From Aquipseudomonas guryensis (GTDB taxonomy: Bacteria > Pseudomonadota > Gammaproteobacteria > Pseudomonadales > Pseudomonadaceae): 64,000 bases of DNA. The stretch is from contig NZ_JACJFN010000001.1 in assembly GCF_014164785.1 (NCBI RefSeq), forward strand, positions 992,001 through 1,056,000, read 5' to 3'. Within the stretch, counting starts at the first letter, position 1. Every line of letters starts with the position of its first letter. Under the pieces are notes generated by a model. The model was not told the DNA's origin. It ran no database searches and was given only the letters and a program-made list of their open reading frames with translations. Made by a program: the position numbers and the translations under genes. Below, piece after piece: positions 52,168-62,121 of this stretch.

Positions 52168-53713
52168 ACGCCTGCCGCCACAGCTGCCTGAGCCACCCCA
52201 GCTGCTGCAGCGCATCGCCCAGCCGCTGCCCTATGCCGAGGCCCTGCTGGAGCAGTTCGGCCAGCTGTCGCGCCTGGCCAAGGCCGACGACCTGCCGGCC
52301 GGCCTGGTACAGGCCGCCGCGCAGCTCGCGGGTTGCGAACTGAGCCAGCTGTACCTGCTCGACAGCACCCACACCCGCCTGACCCTGGCCGGCGAATGGC
52401 TGGAGGGCCAGGCCCGCGCCGAGCCCAGAGCCAGCCTGCCCAGCGACTACGACGGCGAGCAACTGCTGCAGTACTGCCTGTGCCAGAACCGCCACCTGAG
52501 CCTGGCCAACCTCGATCACAACCTGCACGAAACCAGCTTCCTGCCGGCCCGCGAGCAAGCCTGGCGCAGCCTGCTGTGCCTGCCGCTGCAGGACGAGCAG
52601 GGCCGCGTCGGCGGCCTGTTGCTGCTGGCCAGCCACAGTGCCCGCGAGCTGGAAGGTTTCGCCGGCTCGCTGGCCAGCCTCGGCACCTTCGCCCTGACCC
52701 AGCACCAGCTGCTGCAACGCCTGCGCGCGCCGGTCACGCCGATCAGCACGGCACCGACCAGCCTGCCGAGCAGCGGCTACGGCCTGATCGGCAGCAGCGC
52801 GGCGATGCGCGCGGTCTACCAGCTGCTCGGCAAGGTGCTGCACAACCCGGTCAGCGTGCTGCTCACCGGCGAAACCGGCACCGGCAAGGAACTGGTCGCC
52901 CGCGCCATCCACGACTGCGGTTTCCGCCGTAGCCAGGCGTTCATCGTGCAGAACTGCGCATCACTGCCGGAGAACCTGCTGGAGAGCGAGCTGTTCGGCT
53001 ACCGCAAGGGCGCCTTCACCGGCGCCGAGCGCGACCGCAAGGGCCTGTTCGACGCGGCCGACGGCGGTACCCTGTTCCTCGACGAGATCGGCGACATGCC
53101 GCTGGCCCTGCAGGCCAAGCTGCTGCGCGTGCTGCAGGAAGGCGAAGTGCGCCCGCTGGGCAGCACCGACACGCACAAGGTCGACGTACGCATCGTCGCC
53201 GCCACTCACCGCGATCTGCGCGCGCTGGTCGAGGACGGGCGCTTTCGCGAAGACCTGTTCTATCGCCTGTCGCACTTCCCCATCGCCCTGCCGCCGCTGC
53301 GCGAGCGCGACGAAGACATCCTCCAGCTGGCCCGCCACTTCGCCGACAAGGCCAGTGCCTTTCTCCAGCGCGACCCCTGCCGCTGGGCCGAGACCACCCT
53401 CACCCACCTGGCCGGCTACGCCTTCCCCGGCAATGTGCGCGAGCTGAAAGGCCTGGTGGAGCGCGCCGTGCTGCTCTGCGAAGGCGGCGAACTGCTGCCC
53501 GAGCATTTCAGCCTGCGCCAGGACGCCAGCCAGGCCGGCGACGGCTGCATGAACCTGCGTGAACGCCTGGAGCGGGTCGAACGCAACCTGCTGCTCGACT
53601 GCCTGCGCAAGAACCGCGGCAACCAGAGCCAGGCCGCCCGCGAACTGGGCCTGCCGCGACGCACCCTGCTGTACCGCATGGACCGGCTGAAGATCAGCCC
53701 GGCCGATGTCTGA
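52154..53713 (+). CDS. Sigma-54-dependent activator of the T6SS locus (Sfa2/VasH-like)
   Basis: A 519-residue bacterial enhancer-binding protein. The N-terminal GAF-like domain (about 30-195; [20 protein letters not shown]) may sense a ligand. The AAA+ domain has GETGTGKE (239-246), the sigma-54-contacting GAFTGA (286-291) and [13 protein letters not shown]. The C-terminal Fis-type helix-turn-helix reads [20 protein letters not shown]. It occupies the place of sfa2 in HSI-II. I choose GTG 52154, which has AAGGAG 10 bases upstream; an ATG at 52085 inside clpV is the alternative. Targets are likely hcp/vgrG-type promoters elsewhere. Confidence 0.9.
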   Translation: MNSPERLPPQLPEPPQLLQRIAQPLPYAEALLEQFGQLSRLAKADDLPAGLVQAAAQLAGCELSQLYLLDSTHTRLTLAGEWLEGQARAEPRASLPSDYDGEQLLQYCLCQNRHLSLANLDHNLHETSFLPAREQAWRSLLCLPLQDEQGRVGGLLLLASHSARELEGFAGSLASLGTFALTQHQLLQRLRAPVTPISTAPTSLPSSGYGLIGSSAAMRAVYQLLGKVLHNPVSVLLTGETGTGKELVARAIHDCGFRRSQAFIVQNCASLPENLLESELFGYRKGAFTGAERDRKGLFDAADGGTLFLDEIGDMPLALQAKLLRVLQEGEVRPLGSTDTHKVDVRIVAATHRDLRALVEDGRFREDLFYRLSHFPIALPPLRERDEDILQLARHFADKASAFLQRDPCRWAETTLTHLAGYAFPGNVRELKGLVERAVLLCEGGELLPEHFSLRQDASQAGDGCMNLRERLERVERNLLLDCLRKNRGNQSQAARELGLPRRTLLYRMDRLKISPADV

Positions 53714-53765
53714 GCCGCTGCCCATGTCTACCCAATCCCTCATCACCGCCTGTGGAGAACCCGAG

Positions 53766-53900
53766 ATGTCCCACCGCCTGCTGACCACCACCCTGCTCGC
53801 CGCCCTGCTCTGCCTGAGCGGCTGTGCCGGCAACTACAAATCCAGCGACGACGACTACCGCCCACTGGGCGACCCGCACGCCGAGCAGCGCGACAACTGA
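53766..53900 (+). CDS. Small T6SS-associated lipoprotein (orfX equivalent)
   Basis: A 44-residue predicted lipoprotein: signal peptide LLTTTLLAALLCLSGC with lipobox LSGC, then a polar tail (AGNYKSSDDDYRPLGDPHAE). The position between the sigma-54 activator and the FHA gene matches PA1664 (orfX) of HSI-II; the function there is unknown. The start at 53766 has GGAG about 9 bases upstream; a longer frame from 53706 would destroy the signal peptide. Confidence 0.7.
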   Translation: MSHRLLTTTLLAALLCLSGCAGNYKSSDDDYRPLGDPHAEQRDN

Positions 53901-53921
53901 TAAGCCGAGGAGCACACCACC

Positions 53922-55163
53922 ATGGAACTGGTATTCGACGTCGTCAGCGCCCAGCAATTTGCCCCGGGCATGCTGACCAGCAAGAGCTTCAAGAAGGCCG
54001 GTGGGGTAATTGGCCGCAGCGAGGAGTGCGACTGGTCGATCCCCGACAGCAAACGCATCATCTCCAGCCGGCATGCCCAGGTCAGCTACAGCGACGGTCA
54101 CTTCTACCTGACCGACACCAGCAGCAACGGCATCCAGCTCAAGGACAGCGGCGCCAGCCTGCGCCGTGGCGAGCCACTGCGTATCGGCCACGGTGACGTG
54201 TTCTGCCTGGGCGAGGTGGAAATCCGCGCCCGCGTGCTGCAGGACCCGGCGCAGTTCGAGGAGCAGATCGGCCAGCGCCAGGCGGCCGGCAGCATCATCC
54301 CGGATGACGCCTTCCTCGACCTCGACCCGATCGCCGCCCTCGAACAGCGCCCACGCGGCTACAGCAGCCTGGATGAATTCGCCGGCCTGGTGCAGGAGCC
54401 GGAGGAACAGTTCGAGCGCAGCCAGTACGCCCGCATCGACATGGAAAGCCTGCTGCTGCCGGAGCTGGTGGAAGCGGCGGTGGAAACACCGGTAGAGGCC
54501 GAGCCGATTGCCGTGCGTGTCAGCGAGCCGAGCGCGCAGCCGCGCCCGACGGTTGCCAGCGAGCCACAGAGTGCGGCGTTCTGGCAGCGTTTCGGCGAGG
54601 CCCTCGGCGTGCCGCTCGACGACCTCGACGCGGCCGGCCGCGAAGCCCTGGCGCTGAATGCTGCCCGCCTGCTCAAGCAGAGCATCGGCGGCCTGCAGCA
54701 GAGCCTGCGCACCCGGGGTGAGCTGAAGAACGAACTGCGCCTGGCCCTGACCACCGTGCAGAGCGCCGGCAACAACCCGCTCAAGCACAGCGCCGATGCC
54801 GGCGAGGCGTTGCAGGCCCTGTTGCGCAGCAACAAGCCCAGCCAGCTGACCGCCGAACAGTCCGTCGGCCGCGCCTTCCGCGACCTGCAGGCACACCAGG
54901 TGGCGTTGTTCGCCGCCAGCCGCGCGGCGGTCAAAGGCCTGTTCGACCAGTTCGCCCCGGAGCAGCTCACCCTGCGCTTCGAGCAGGAACGCAAGCCGCT
55001 GCTGGCCACCGCCGGCAGCCGCTGGCGCGCCTACCAGCGCCAGTACCGCCTGCTCGAGCAGGACGACGACTGGAGCCAACGCCTGTTCGCCCGCGACTTC
55101 GCCAAGACCTACGAAGAGCAGGTGCGCCTGATCGCCACGCTCAACACCGACTTCCAAGAATGA
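53922..55163 (+). CDS. T6SS FHA-domain protein (TagH/Fha2)
   Basis: A 413-residue protein with an N-terminal FHA domain that binds phosphothreonine: VIGRSEECDW (residues 29-38), ISSRHAQV (47-54) and TSSNGI (66-71) are its contact motifs. The C-terminal part (about 200-413) is helical and typical of T6SS TagH proteins (FWQRFGEALGVPLDDLDAAG, then LLKQSIGGLQQSLRTRGELK). With the kinase and phosphatase encoded downstream it forms the threonine-phosphorylation switch of the apparatus. The stop overlaps the first possible tssJ start (ATGA). Confidence 0.93.
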   Translation: MELVFDVVSAQQFAPGMLTSKSFKKAGGVIGRSEECDWSIPDSKRIISSRHAQVSYSDGHFYLTDTSSNGIQLKDSGASLRRGEPLRIGHGDVFCLGEVEIRARVLQDPAQFEEQIGQRQAAGSIIPDDAFLDLDPIAALEQRPRGYSSLDEFAGLVQEPEEQFERSQYARIDMESLLLPELVEAAVETPVEAEPIAVRVSEPSAQPRPTVASEPQSAAFWQRFGEALGVPLDDLDAAGREALALNAARLLKQSIGGLQQSLRTRGELKNELRLALTTVQSAGNNPLKHSADAGEALQALLRSNKPSQLTAEQSVGRAFRDLQAHQVALFAASRAAVKGLFDQFAPEQLTLRFEQERKPLLATAGSRWRAYQRQYRLLEQDDDWSQRLFARDFAKTYEEQVRLIATLNTDFQE

Positions 55164-55180
55164 AAGCAAGGATGAATGCC

Positions 55181-55660
55181 ATGCGCCGTCTTATCAGCCT
55201 CAGCCTGTTGTCTCTGTTCGTCACCCTGGGCGGCTGCGCCAGCCTGTCGCCCTTCTCGGACAAGACCAAGCTCGACCTGACCCTGGCCGCCAGCGACGAC
55301 CTCAACCCGGACCTGGCCGGCCGCCCCTCGCCGATCGTAGTGCGCCTGCTGGAGCTGAAGAACCCCTCGTCGTTCAACAACGCCGACTTCTTCTCCCTGT
55401 ACCAGCGGCCGAAGGAATCGCTGATGCCCGACCTGGTCAGCTTCGAGGAGCTGGAAGTGCGTCCCGGCGAGACCCGCGAACTGAAACTCGCGGTGCAGCC
55501 GGGCAGCCGCTACGTCGGCGTGGTCGCCGCCTACCGCGACCTGCCGGAAGCCAGCTGGCGCTTCGTCGTGGCGCTGCAGGAAGGTGAGATCAACCAGGCC
55601 GGCGTGCGCCTGGACAAGCGCGGTCTGCAGGCGCTGAGCGACACACAGGAAGAGGACTGA
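55181..55660 (+). CDS. tssJ: T6SS outer-membrane lipoprotein TssJ
   Basis: A 159-residue lipoprotein with signal MRRLISLSLLSLFVTLGGC (lipobox LGGC, Cys19) and a transthyretin-like beta-sandwich. Family motifs are KLDLTLAASDDLNPDLAGRP, IVVRLLELKN, FFSLYQ and VVAAYRDL. It anchors the TssM periplasmic domain to the outer membrane. Met codons at 55160 and 55172 are also in frame; 55181 is preferred because AAGGA lies 8 bases upstream and the signal peptide then has normal length. The 55160 option would overlap fha by 4 bases. Confidence 0.92.
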   Translation: MRRLISLSLLSLFVTLGGCASLSPFSDKTKLDLTLAASDDLNPDLAGRPSPIVVRLLELKNPSSFNNADFFSLYQRPKESLMPDLVSFEELEVRPGETRELKLAVQPGSRYVGVVAAYRDLPEASWRFVVALQEGEINQAGVRLDKRGLQALSDTQEED

Positions 55661-55664
55661 GCAC

Positions 55665-56996
55665 ATGGAAATGCTCAAGGTAGTCTGGCAAGAAGGGATG
55701 CTCCTGCGCCCGCAGCACTTCCAGCAAAGCGACCGTTACTACGAACACCAGCTCAAGGCCCGTACCCGCCTGCTGGAGGTCTATCCCTGGGGCTTCTTCA
55801 GCCTGGAGATCGACCGTCAGTTCCTCGGCATGGGCAAGCTGGTGCTGAGCCAGGCCGGCGGCGTGCTGCCCGACGGCAGCCTGTTCGAGATCGACGCCGC
55901 GCGCGAGCCGCTGGCCATCGACGTGCCGCCGAACACCTCGGCCACCCCGGTGTACCTGGCCCTGCCGCTGGTCACCGGCAACCACATCGAGAGCCGCCGC
56001 GCCGAGCAACAGGACGTGCTCGCGCGCTACCGCGCCCAGGAGCTGGAAGTCACCGACTCCAACGCCGGCGACAGCGCCGCCAGCCAGGTCAGCTGCGGCC
56101 GCCCGGACTTCCGCCTGCTGCTCGGCGAGCAACAGACCGACCAGGCCTTCGTCAAACTCAAGGTCGCGGAAATCCTCGACACCAGCCCGGACGGGGTGGT
56201 CGTGCTCGACCCGGACTTCAGCCCGACCTTCCTCCATGTGCAGGCGTCGAACACCCTGCTGGCCTACCTCAAGGAAGTGATCAGCATGCTCGGCCATCGC
56301 GGCGACATCCTCGCCGAGCGGGTACGCGCGGCCGGCAAGCTGGGCAATACCGAGGTCGGCGACTTCCTCATGCTGCAGCTGGTCAACCGCTACGAGCCGC
56401 AGCTGCGTCACTACCTGTCGCTGGAGCAGCTGCACCCAGAACGCATCTACCGCGAGCTGGTCGGCCTGCTCGGCGAGCTGGCCACCTTCGCCAGCGACCA
56501 CAAGCGCCCGCGCCTGGACAGCCGCTACCTGCACAACGACCAGGGCGGCAGCTTCCGCAAGCTGATGGACGCGCTGCGCCAGGTGCTGTCGATGGTGCTC
56601 GAGCAGCACGCCATCGAGCTGCCGCTGCAGCAGCGCCAGTACGGCATTCAGGTCTCGCCGCTGCAGGACCACAAGCTGCTGACCAGCGCCGAGTTCATCC
56701 TCGCCGCCAGCGCCCAGTGCGACTCCGAGGAGCTGCGCAAGCGCCTGCCGGCGCACCTGAAGATCGGCGCGGTGGAGCGCATCCGCCAACTGGTCAACCT
56801 GCACCTGCCGGGGATCAAGGTGAAGCCGCTGCCGGTGGCGCCGCGGCAGATCCCCTTCCACTCGGACAAGACCTACTTCGCCCTGGAGCTCGGCTCGGAA
56901 GAGCTGGCGCAGCTGGAAAGCTCGGGCGGGTTTGCCTTCCACGTGTCCGGGGACTTCTCCGGGCTTGAGCTGAAATTCTGGGCGATCAGGAGCTGA
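55665..56996 (+). CDS. tssK: T6SS baseplate protein TssK
   Basis: A 443-residue TssK, which links the baseplate wedge to the membrane complex. The N-terminal signature KVVWQEGMLLRPQHFQQSDR is clear, followed by WGFFSLEIDRQFLGMGKL, the middle domain (LLAYLKEVISMLGHRGDILA), and the C-terminal FHSDKTYFALELGSEELAQL. The length is typical. AGGAAGAGG lies upstream; tssL follows after 2 bases. Confidence 0.95.
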   Translation: MEMLKVVWQEGMLLRPQHFQQSDRYYEHQLKARTRLLEVYPWGFFSLEIDRQFLGMGKLVLSQAGGVLPDGSLFEIDAAREPLAIDVPPNTSATPVYLALPLVTGNHIESRRAEQQDVLARYRAQELEVTDSNAGDSAASQVSCGRPDFRLLLGEQQTDQAFVKLKVAEILDTSPDGVVVLDPDFSPTFLHVQASNTLLAYLKEVISMLGHRGDILAERVRAAGKLGNTEVGDFLMLQLVNRYEPQLRHYLSLEQLHPERIYRELVGLLGELATFASDHKRPRLDSRYLHNDQGGSFRKLMDALRQVLSMVLEQHAIELPLQQRQYGIQVSPLQDHKLLTSAEFILAASAQCDSEELRKRLPAHLKIGAVERIRQLVNLHLPGIKVKPLPVAPRQIPFHSDKTYFALELGSEELAQLESSGGFAFHVSGDFSGLELKFWAIRS

Positions 56997-56998
56997 AC

Positions 56999-57862
56999 AT
57001 GATCAAGGAAGCACAGGACAAGACCGTCGTCCTCAACCGCCAGACTGCCGGCGCGGCGCGCAGCCCGCTGACCGACTTCGCCGCGCCGCCCATGGAGCAG
57101 CTCGAGGAGCGCATGGTGTATGCCGCGCGCATGCGCCCGGCGGAAGTCTTCAACATCAGCTTCAACCCGCTGGTGGCCGCCAGCGCGCTGCTGCTCTCGG
57201 AAGTCGTACGCCTGAAGAACAGCGCCAGCGCGGAGAACTTCCAGGCGCTCAACGAACGCCTCAGCGTGGCGATCAAGCTGTTCGAGCACCGCGCCTTGCA
57301 GGAAGGCGCCGAGGGCGGCCAGGTGATGGCCGCGCGCTACGTGCTGTGCACAGTGGTCGACGAGGCGGTGGTGACCACGCCCTGGGGCAACGAGAGCGCC
57401 TGGTCGCAGATGAGCCTGCTGTCGAGCTTTCACAACGAGACCTTCGGCGGCGAGAAGTTCTTCCAGCTGCTCGAACACCTGTCGCGCAACCCGGTCAAGC
57501 ACCTGGCCATGCTCGAGCTGATGTACATCTGCCTGTCTCTCGGCTTCGAGGGCAAGTACCGCGTGCTGCCACGCGGCATGCTCGAACTGGAGGCGATCCG
57601 CGACAGCCTGTACCGGCAGATCCGCCAGCTGCGCGGGGACATTCCGCGCGAGCTGTCGCCGCACTGGCAGGGCCTCAAGGACGGCCGCCGCCGGCTAGTA
57701 CGCATCGTCCCGGGCTGGCTGGTGGCGGTGGCTACGGTCGCCGGCCTGGCCTTGCTCTACGCCGCCTTCAGCTGGGTGCTGCACGAGCAGCGCAGCACGG
57801 TGCTGCAGCCCTACCAGGCGGTCGAGGTCGTTCCGGCCGCCGCACAATCCACTCAGGGATAA
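56999..57862 (+). CDS. tssL: T6SS inner-membrane protein TssL (DotU/IcmH)
   Basis: A 287-residue TssL. The cytoplasmic domain (about 40-215) has FNPLVAASALLLSEVVRLKN, YVLCTVVDEAVVTTPWG (the DEAV-T-PWG motif), HNETFGGEKFFQLLEHLSRN and LELMYICLSLGFEGKYRV. One C-terminal helix (WLVAVATVAGLALLYAAFSWVL) crosses the membrane and is followed by a short periplasmic tail. There is no OmpA-type peptidoglycan-binding extension, so anchoring to the wall must come from elsewhere. Confidence 0.94.
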   Translation: MIKEAQDKTVVLNRQTAGAARSPLTDFAAPPMEQLEERMVYAARMRPAEVFNISFNPLVAASALLLSEVVRLKNSASAENFQALNERLSVAIKLFEHRALQEGAEGGQVMAARYVLCTVVDEAVVTTPWGNESAWSQMSLLSSFHNETFGGEKFFQLLEHLSRNPVKHLAMLELMYICLSLGFEGKYRVLPRGMLELEAIRDSLYRQIRQLRGDIPRELSPHWQGLKDGRRRLVRIVPGWLVAVATVAGLALLYAAFSWVLHEQRSTVLQPYQAVEVVPAAAQSTQG

Positions 57863-57868
57863 GTTGAG

Positions 57869-60800
57869 ATGAAGGATTTTCTCAAGAAAACCGCCACCTT
57901 CCTGCGCCAGACCTGGGTCTGGAGCCTGTGCCTGGTACTGTGCCTGGCCCTGCTGGTGTGGTTCGTCGGGCCGCTGCTGGCAGTGGCCGACAGCAAGTTC
58001 TGGGAATCGGCGGCCAGCCGCCTGGTCAGCATCAGCCTGCTGTTCCTCGCCTGGGGTCTGTTCATCGTGTTCATCAGCTGGCGCGCCAATCAGCGCAAGA
58101 AGGCCGAGGCGGATGATGTCGACGCCCAGGAGCGCCTGCGCCGCGACGGCCTGATCAGCGAGGAGCAGGTCGAACTGCGCGGCCGCTTCAAGCAGGCCCT
58201 GCGCACCCTGAAGAGCTCCAGCCTGTACCGCGGGCGCAGCGACAAATGGCGCAACGAACTGCCCTGGTACCTGCTGATCGGCCCGCAGGGCAGCGGCAAG
58301 ACCAGCCTGCTGGACTTCTCCGGCCTGGACTTCCCGCTGAGCAAGGGCGACGCCCAGCGCCTGACCAAGGACGTCGGCGGCACCCGCTATTGCAACTGGC
58401 ACTTCGCCGACCACGCCGTGCTGCTCGACACCGCCGGGCGCTACCTCAACCAGCCCGACGTGGCGGTCGACAGCCGCGCCTGGCACACCCTGCTCAACCT
58501 GCTGCGCAAGCGCCGCGCGCGCCCGCTCAACGGCGTGCTGGTGAACATCCCGGTGGACAGCCTGCTGTACCACAACGAACTGGAGCTGGAGAACCTGGCC
58601 CGCCAGGTGCGCCAGCGCCTGCACGAAATCCACGCCGAGCTGCGCGTGGAAGTGCCGGTGTACCTGGTGCTGAGCAAGGCCGACAAGATCCTCGGCTTCG
58701 ACGAGTTCTTCGACCAGCTGAGCCGCGAGGAAAGCGACCAGGTGCTCGGCGCCAGCCTGCGCAAGGAGCAGAACGCCACCGACGCCGGGGTGATCCGCCA
58801 GGAGTTCGAGGAACTGCTGCGCCGCCTCAACAGCCAGGTGATCCTGCGCATGCACCAGGAGCGCGACACCCAGCGCCGTGGGCGCATCCTCGACTTCCCG
58901 CACCAGCTCGGCCAGCTCGGCGAGCGCCTGTGCCTGTTCGTCGAACTGGCCTTCAGCGGCAACCGCTACCAGCGCTCCAGCCACCTGCGCGGTTTCTACC
59001 TGACCAGCGCGCCGCAGCTCAGCGATGCGCTCGACCCGAGTACCACCAGTATCGGTCGCAACCTCGGTCTGGCCGGCAGCACCCTGCCGACCTACCGCAG
59101 CGGCCGCGCGCGCTTTATCCACCAGTTGCTCAGCCGGGTGATCTTCCCCGAGGCCGATCTGGCCGGGCTGGACGACAAGGAAGTACGCCGCATCGACTGG
59201 CGCCAGCGCGCCCTCTACGCCGGTGCCGCCGCCTGCCTGGTGCTGTTTGGCCTGCTCTGGGGCAACAGCTATTCGGCCAACCACGGCCGTCTGGAACAGC
59301 TGCGCGAACTGGCCCAGCAACTGGGCCGCGAAGGCGAGAGCCTCAATCCCAAGGACGAGGCCGAGCAGGTGCTGCCGCTGCTCGACAGCAGCTACGCGGC
59401 GACCCAGGTATTCCCCGCGCCGAGTGACGCCGCCCTGCTCGAACGCGGTGGCCTGTACCAGGGCGCGGACGTCGACCCGACCGTACACCAGGCCTATCGC
59501 CGCCAGCTGGAAAGCGAGCTGCTGCCACGCGTCGCCCGTCAGCTGGAAGGACAGATCCGCGCCAACCGCGACGACCGCGAGCTGCTGCTCGGCAGCCTGC
59601 GCGCCTACCTGATGCTCAATCTGGAACAGCGCCGCGAAGCCGCGTACCTGCAGGACTGGCTGGCCGCCGACTGGTCGCTGCGCTACGCCGGCGCCGAGCC
59701 GACGCAGAAGGGCCTCAATGGCCACTTCCAGCGCCTGCTGGCCGAGCCATTCGCCGCCTACCCGCTGAACGACGCGCTGGTGGCCGAGGCGCGGCAGATC
59801 CTGCGCAGCGAGTCGCTGGCCAACGTGGTCTACCGCATGCTCCGCGACCAGGCTCGCAGCCTGCCGGAATATCGCCTGAGCCAGCAGCTGGGCAGCCAGG
59901 CCACGCTGTTCCTCGGCAGCGACTACAGCATTCCCGGGCTGTACACGCAGAAGGGTTATCAGCAGTACTTCGTCGCCCAGGGCCTCGGTCTGGTGCGCGA
60001 CATCCTGCGCGACAACTGGGTGCTCGGCGAAGGCAACCAGCTCAGCGACAACGACCTCAGCCGCCTGCTGGTGGAGCTGGAGCAACTGTACTTCCGCGAC
60101 TACGCCAACTACTGGGGCGAGGCCATCGCCCAGCTCAGCCTGGAGCCGATCGGCAACACGGCCCAGGGCATCCTTCAGCTGTCCGCGCTGACCGCGGCCA
60201 ACTCGCCGCTGCTGCAGGTGCTGGTGGAAGTGCGCGAGAACACCCGCTTCGACCTGCCGGCAGCCGCCGACCAGGTCGACGAGCTGGCCGCCCAGGCCAA
60301 GCTTGGCAAGAAAGCCAAACTGGCCGCCGCCGCGGCCGAACAGGGCATCGGCGCGATCGCCAAGAGCCTGCCGGACACCGCCCGCCGCGCCCTGCAACGG
60401 CGCTTCGAGCCGCTACACCGACTGCTCGACGCCAACAGCGGCGCCGGCCCGGAACTGGCCGCTACCCTGCAGGCGCTGGACGCCCTGCAACTGCAGTTCA
60501 GCGGCCTGGCCCACGCCAGCGCGCCGGAACAGGCGGCCTTCGAGATGGCCAAGGCACGCATGGGCGGCCGCCCGGATGCGATCAACCAGGTACGCAGCAG
60601 CGCAGCGCGCCTGCCGCAACCGGTGGGCAACTGGCTGAGCCTGATCGCCGACGACAGCTGGCAGCTGGTGCTCAACGACGCCTATGGCTACCTGAACAAG
60701 CGCTACCGCAGCGAGCTGTATGCCTTCTACAAGGAGTCGCTGTTCAAGCGCTATCCGTTCAGCGCCAAGAGCGACAGTGACGTGGCCATCGCCGACTTCC

Positions 60801-61390
60801 GCGAGTTCTTCAAGGCCGATGGCGTGGCCGACGGCTTCGTCGATCGCTACCTCAAGGCCTTCGTCAGCGACAGCGAGGGCAAGTACCAGCTGCGCCGCCT
60901 GGACGGTCAGGGCCTGCCGCTGTCGCCGACCTTTCTCGCACAGATCAACCAGACTCAGGTGATCCGCCGCAGCTTCTTCGCCGAGAACCCGACCGAGCCG
61001 CTGGTGCTGTTCAAGCTGGAGCCGTTCGCCCTCGACTACAGCCTCAACCGCGCCGACTTCCAGTACGGCGGCCAGCAGATGGAATACCGCCACGGGCCGA
61101 TCATCGCCACCGCGTTCCGCTGGCCGGCCGAGGGCGACAGCGAGCGCAGCAGCCTGGTGCTGGAAGAACAGGGCGGGCGCCGCGTCGGCATCGAGAAGAG
61201 CAGCGGGCCCTGGGCGCTGTTCCGCCTGCTCGACCTGATGCAGGTCGAGCAGCACAGCGGCCGCGACGTGCTGATCCTCAAGGCCAACCTGCAGGGCCTG
61301 CAGGCCAAGTACCTGCTGCACAGCCAGCGCTCGCCGAACCCGTTCGACGCCAGCCTGCTGCGCGACTTCAAGCTACCGGCGACGCTTTGA
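57869..61390 (+). CDS. tssM: T6SS inner-membrane protein TssM (IcmF/VasK)
   Basis: A 1173-residue IcmF-family protein spanning the inner membrane. Two N-terminal helices (about 16-38 and 51-71), a cytoplasmic NTPase-like domain with Walker A GPQGSGKTS (138-146) and DTAGRY, then a third helix (ALYAGAAACLVLFGLLWGNS, about 450-470) and a long periplasmic part that reaches TssJ. The C-terminal beta domain (FKLEPFALDYSLNRADFQYG, MEYRHGP, PWALFRLLDLM) is typical. The Walker A is intact, so ATP use is possible. It overlaps the phosphatase gene by one base. Confidence 0.95.
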   Translation: MKDFLKKTATFLRQTWVWSLCLVLCLALLVWFVGPLLAVADSKFWESAASRLVSISLLFLAWGLFIVFISWRANQRKKAEADDVDAQERLRRDGLISEEQVELRGRFKQALRTLKSSSLYRGRSDKWRNELPWYLLIGPQGSGKTSLLDFSGLDFPLSKGDAQRLTKDVGGTRYCNWHFADHAVLLDTAGRYLNQPDVAVDSRAWHTLLNLLRKRRARPLNGVLVNIPVDSLLYHNELELENLARQVRQRLHEIHAELRVEVPVYLVLSKADKILGFDEFFDQLSREESDQVLGASLRKEQNATDAGVIRQEFEELLRRLNSQVILRMHQERDTQRRGRILDFPHQLGQLGERLCLFVELAFSGNRYQRSSHLRGFYLTSAPQLSDALDPSTTSIGRNLGLAGSTLPTYRSGRARFIHQLLSRVIFPEADLAGLDDKEVRRIDWRQRALYAGAAACLVLFGLLWGNSYSANHGRLEQLRELAQQLGREGESLNPKDEAEQVLPLLDSSYAATQVFPAPSDAALLERGGLYQGADVDPTVHQAYRRQLESELLPRVARQLEGQIRANRDDRELLLGSLRAYLMLNLEQRREAAYLQDWLAADWSLRYAGAEPTQKGLNGHFQRLLAEPFAAYPLNDALVAEARQILRSESLANVVYRMLRDQARSLPEYRLSQQLGSQATLFLGSDYSIPGLYTQKGYQQYFVAQGLGLVRDILRDNWVLGEGNQLSDNDLSRLLVELEQLYFRDYANYWGEAIAQLSLEPIGNTAQGILQLSALTAANSPLLQVLVEVRENTRFDLPAAADQVDELAAQAKLGKKAKLAAAAAEQGIGAIAKSLPDTARRALQRRFEPLHRLLDANSGAGPELAATLQALDALQLQFSGLAHASAPEQAAFEMAKARMGGRPDAINQVRSSAARLPQPVGNWLSLIADDSWQLVLNDAYGYLNKRYRSELYAFYKESLFKRYPFSAKSDSDVAIADFREFFKADGVADGFVDRYLKAFVSDSEGKYQLRRLDGQGLPLSPTFLAQINQTQVIRRSFFAENPTEPLVLFKLEPFALDYSLNRADFQYGGQQMEYRHGPIIATAFRWPAEGDSERSSLVLEEQGGRRVGIEKSSGPWALFRLLDLMQVEQHSGRDVLILKANLQGLQAKYLLHSQRSPNPFDASLLRDFKLPATL

Positions 61391-62121
61391 TGGAAGTCGC
61401 CAACCTGCTCTGGCACAGCGCCGCGCGCACCGACACCGGCAAGGTGCGCGCGCGCAACGAGGATGCCTTTCTCGACCAGCCGCAGCGTGGCCTGTGGGTG
61501 GTCGCCGACGGCATGGGCGGTCACCAGAACGGCGACCTGGCCAGCCGCCTGATCGTCGAGAGCCTGGGCGAGCTGGACGCCGGCGGCAGCTTCGAGCAGC
61601 GCCTGGAGCAGTTACGTCAATGCCTGCACCGGCTCAATCGCCACCTCAGCCTGGGCCTCACGGTGACCAGCGAGAACCCCGATATGCTGGTCGGCAGCAC
61701 CGTGGTCGCGTTGCTCGCCGCCGGCAGCCGGATGGCCTGCGTGTGGGCCGGCGACAGCCGCTGCTACCTGCTGCGCGGGCGCCAGCTGTACCAGTTGAGC
61801 CGCGACCATTCGCTGCTGCAGCAACTGGTCGACGAGCACGGCATGAGCGTCGATGAGGCCGCGCGCCAGCCGGCTGCCCACGCCCTGACCCGCGCCATCG
61901 GCGCAGCCGAGGAACTGCAGCTGGATATCCTCGAACTGGAAAGCCTGCCCGGCGACGTGTTCCTGCTGTGCAGCGACGGCCTGTATCAGGACCTCGACCA
62001 CGACCAGCTCGGCGCCGCGCTGATCCGCCCCAGCGCCAGCCTAGCCCTGCAGCGCCTGTTCGAACTGGCGCTGGACGGCCCGGCCCGCGATAACCTCAGC
62101 GCCGTGGTGATCAACCGATGA
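61390..62121 (+). CDS. PP2C-type protein phosphatase of the T6SS switch (Stp1/PppA)
   Basis: A 243-residue metal-dependent Ser/Thr phosphatase that should remove phosphate from the FHA partner or kinase. Metal motifs are RNEDAF (residues 22-27), VVADGMGGHQNGD (37-49), VWAGDSRCYLLR, LLCSDGLYQDLD and DGPARDNLSAVV. All acidic residues for the binuclear site are present. The ATG overlaps the tssM stop (TGATG) and the stop overlaps the kinase start (ATGA). The position matches stp1 of HSI-II. Confidence 0.93.
   Translation: MEVANLLWHSAARTDTGKVRARNEDAFLDQPQRGLWVVADGMGGHQNGDLASRLIVESLGELDAGGSFEQRLEQLRQCLHRLNRHLSLGLTVTSENPDMLVGSTVVALLAAGSRMACVWAGDSRCYLLRGRQLYQLSRDHSLLQQLVDEHGMSVDEAARQPAAHALTRAIGAAEELQLDILELESLPGDVFLLCSDGLYQDLDHDQLGAALIRPSASLALQRLFELALDGPARDNLSAVVINR

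Noticed and set aside
57695..60397. A 900-codon open frame on the minus strand opposite tssL/tssM
   Set aside because: It is antisense to a clear TssM, is Gln/Ala/Val-rich as expected for a mirror of GC-rich codons, and shows no domain.
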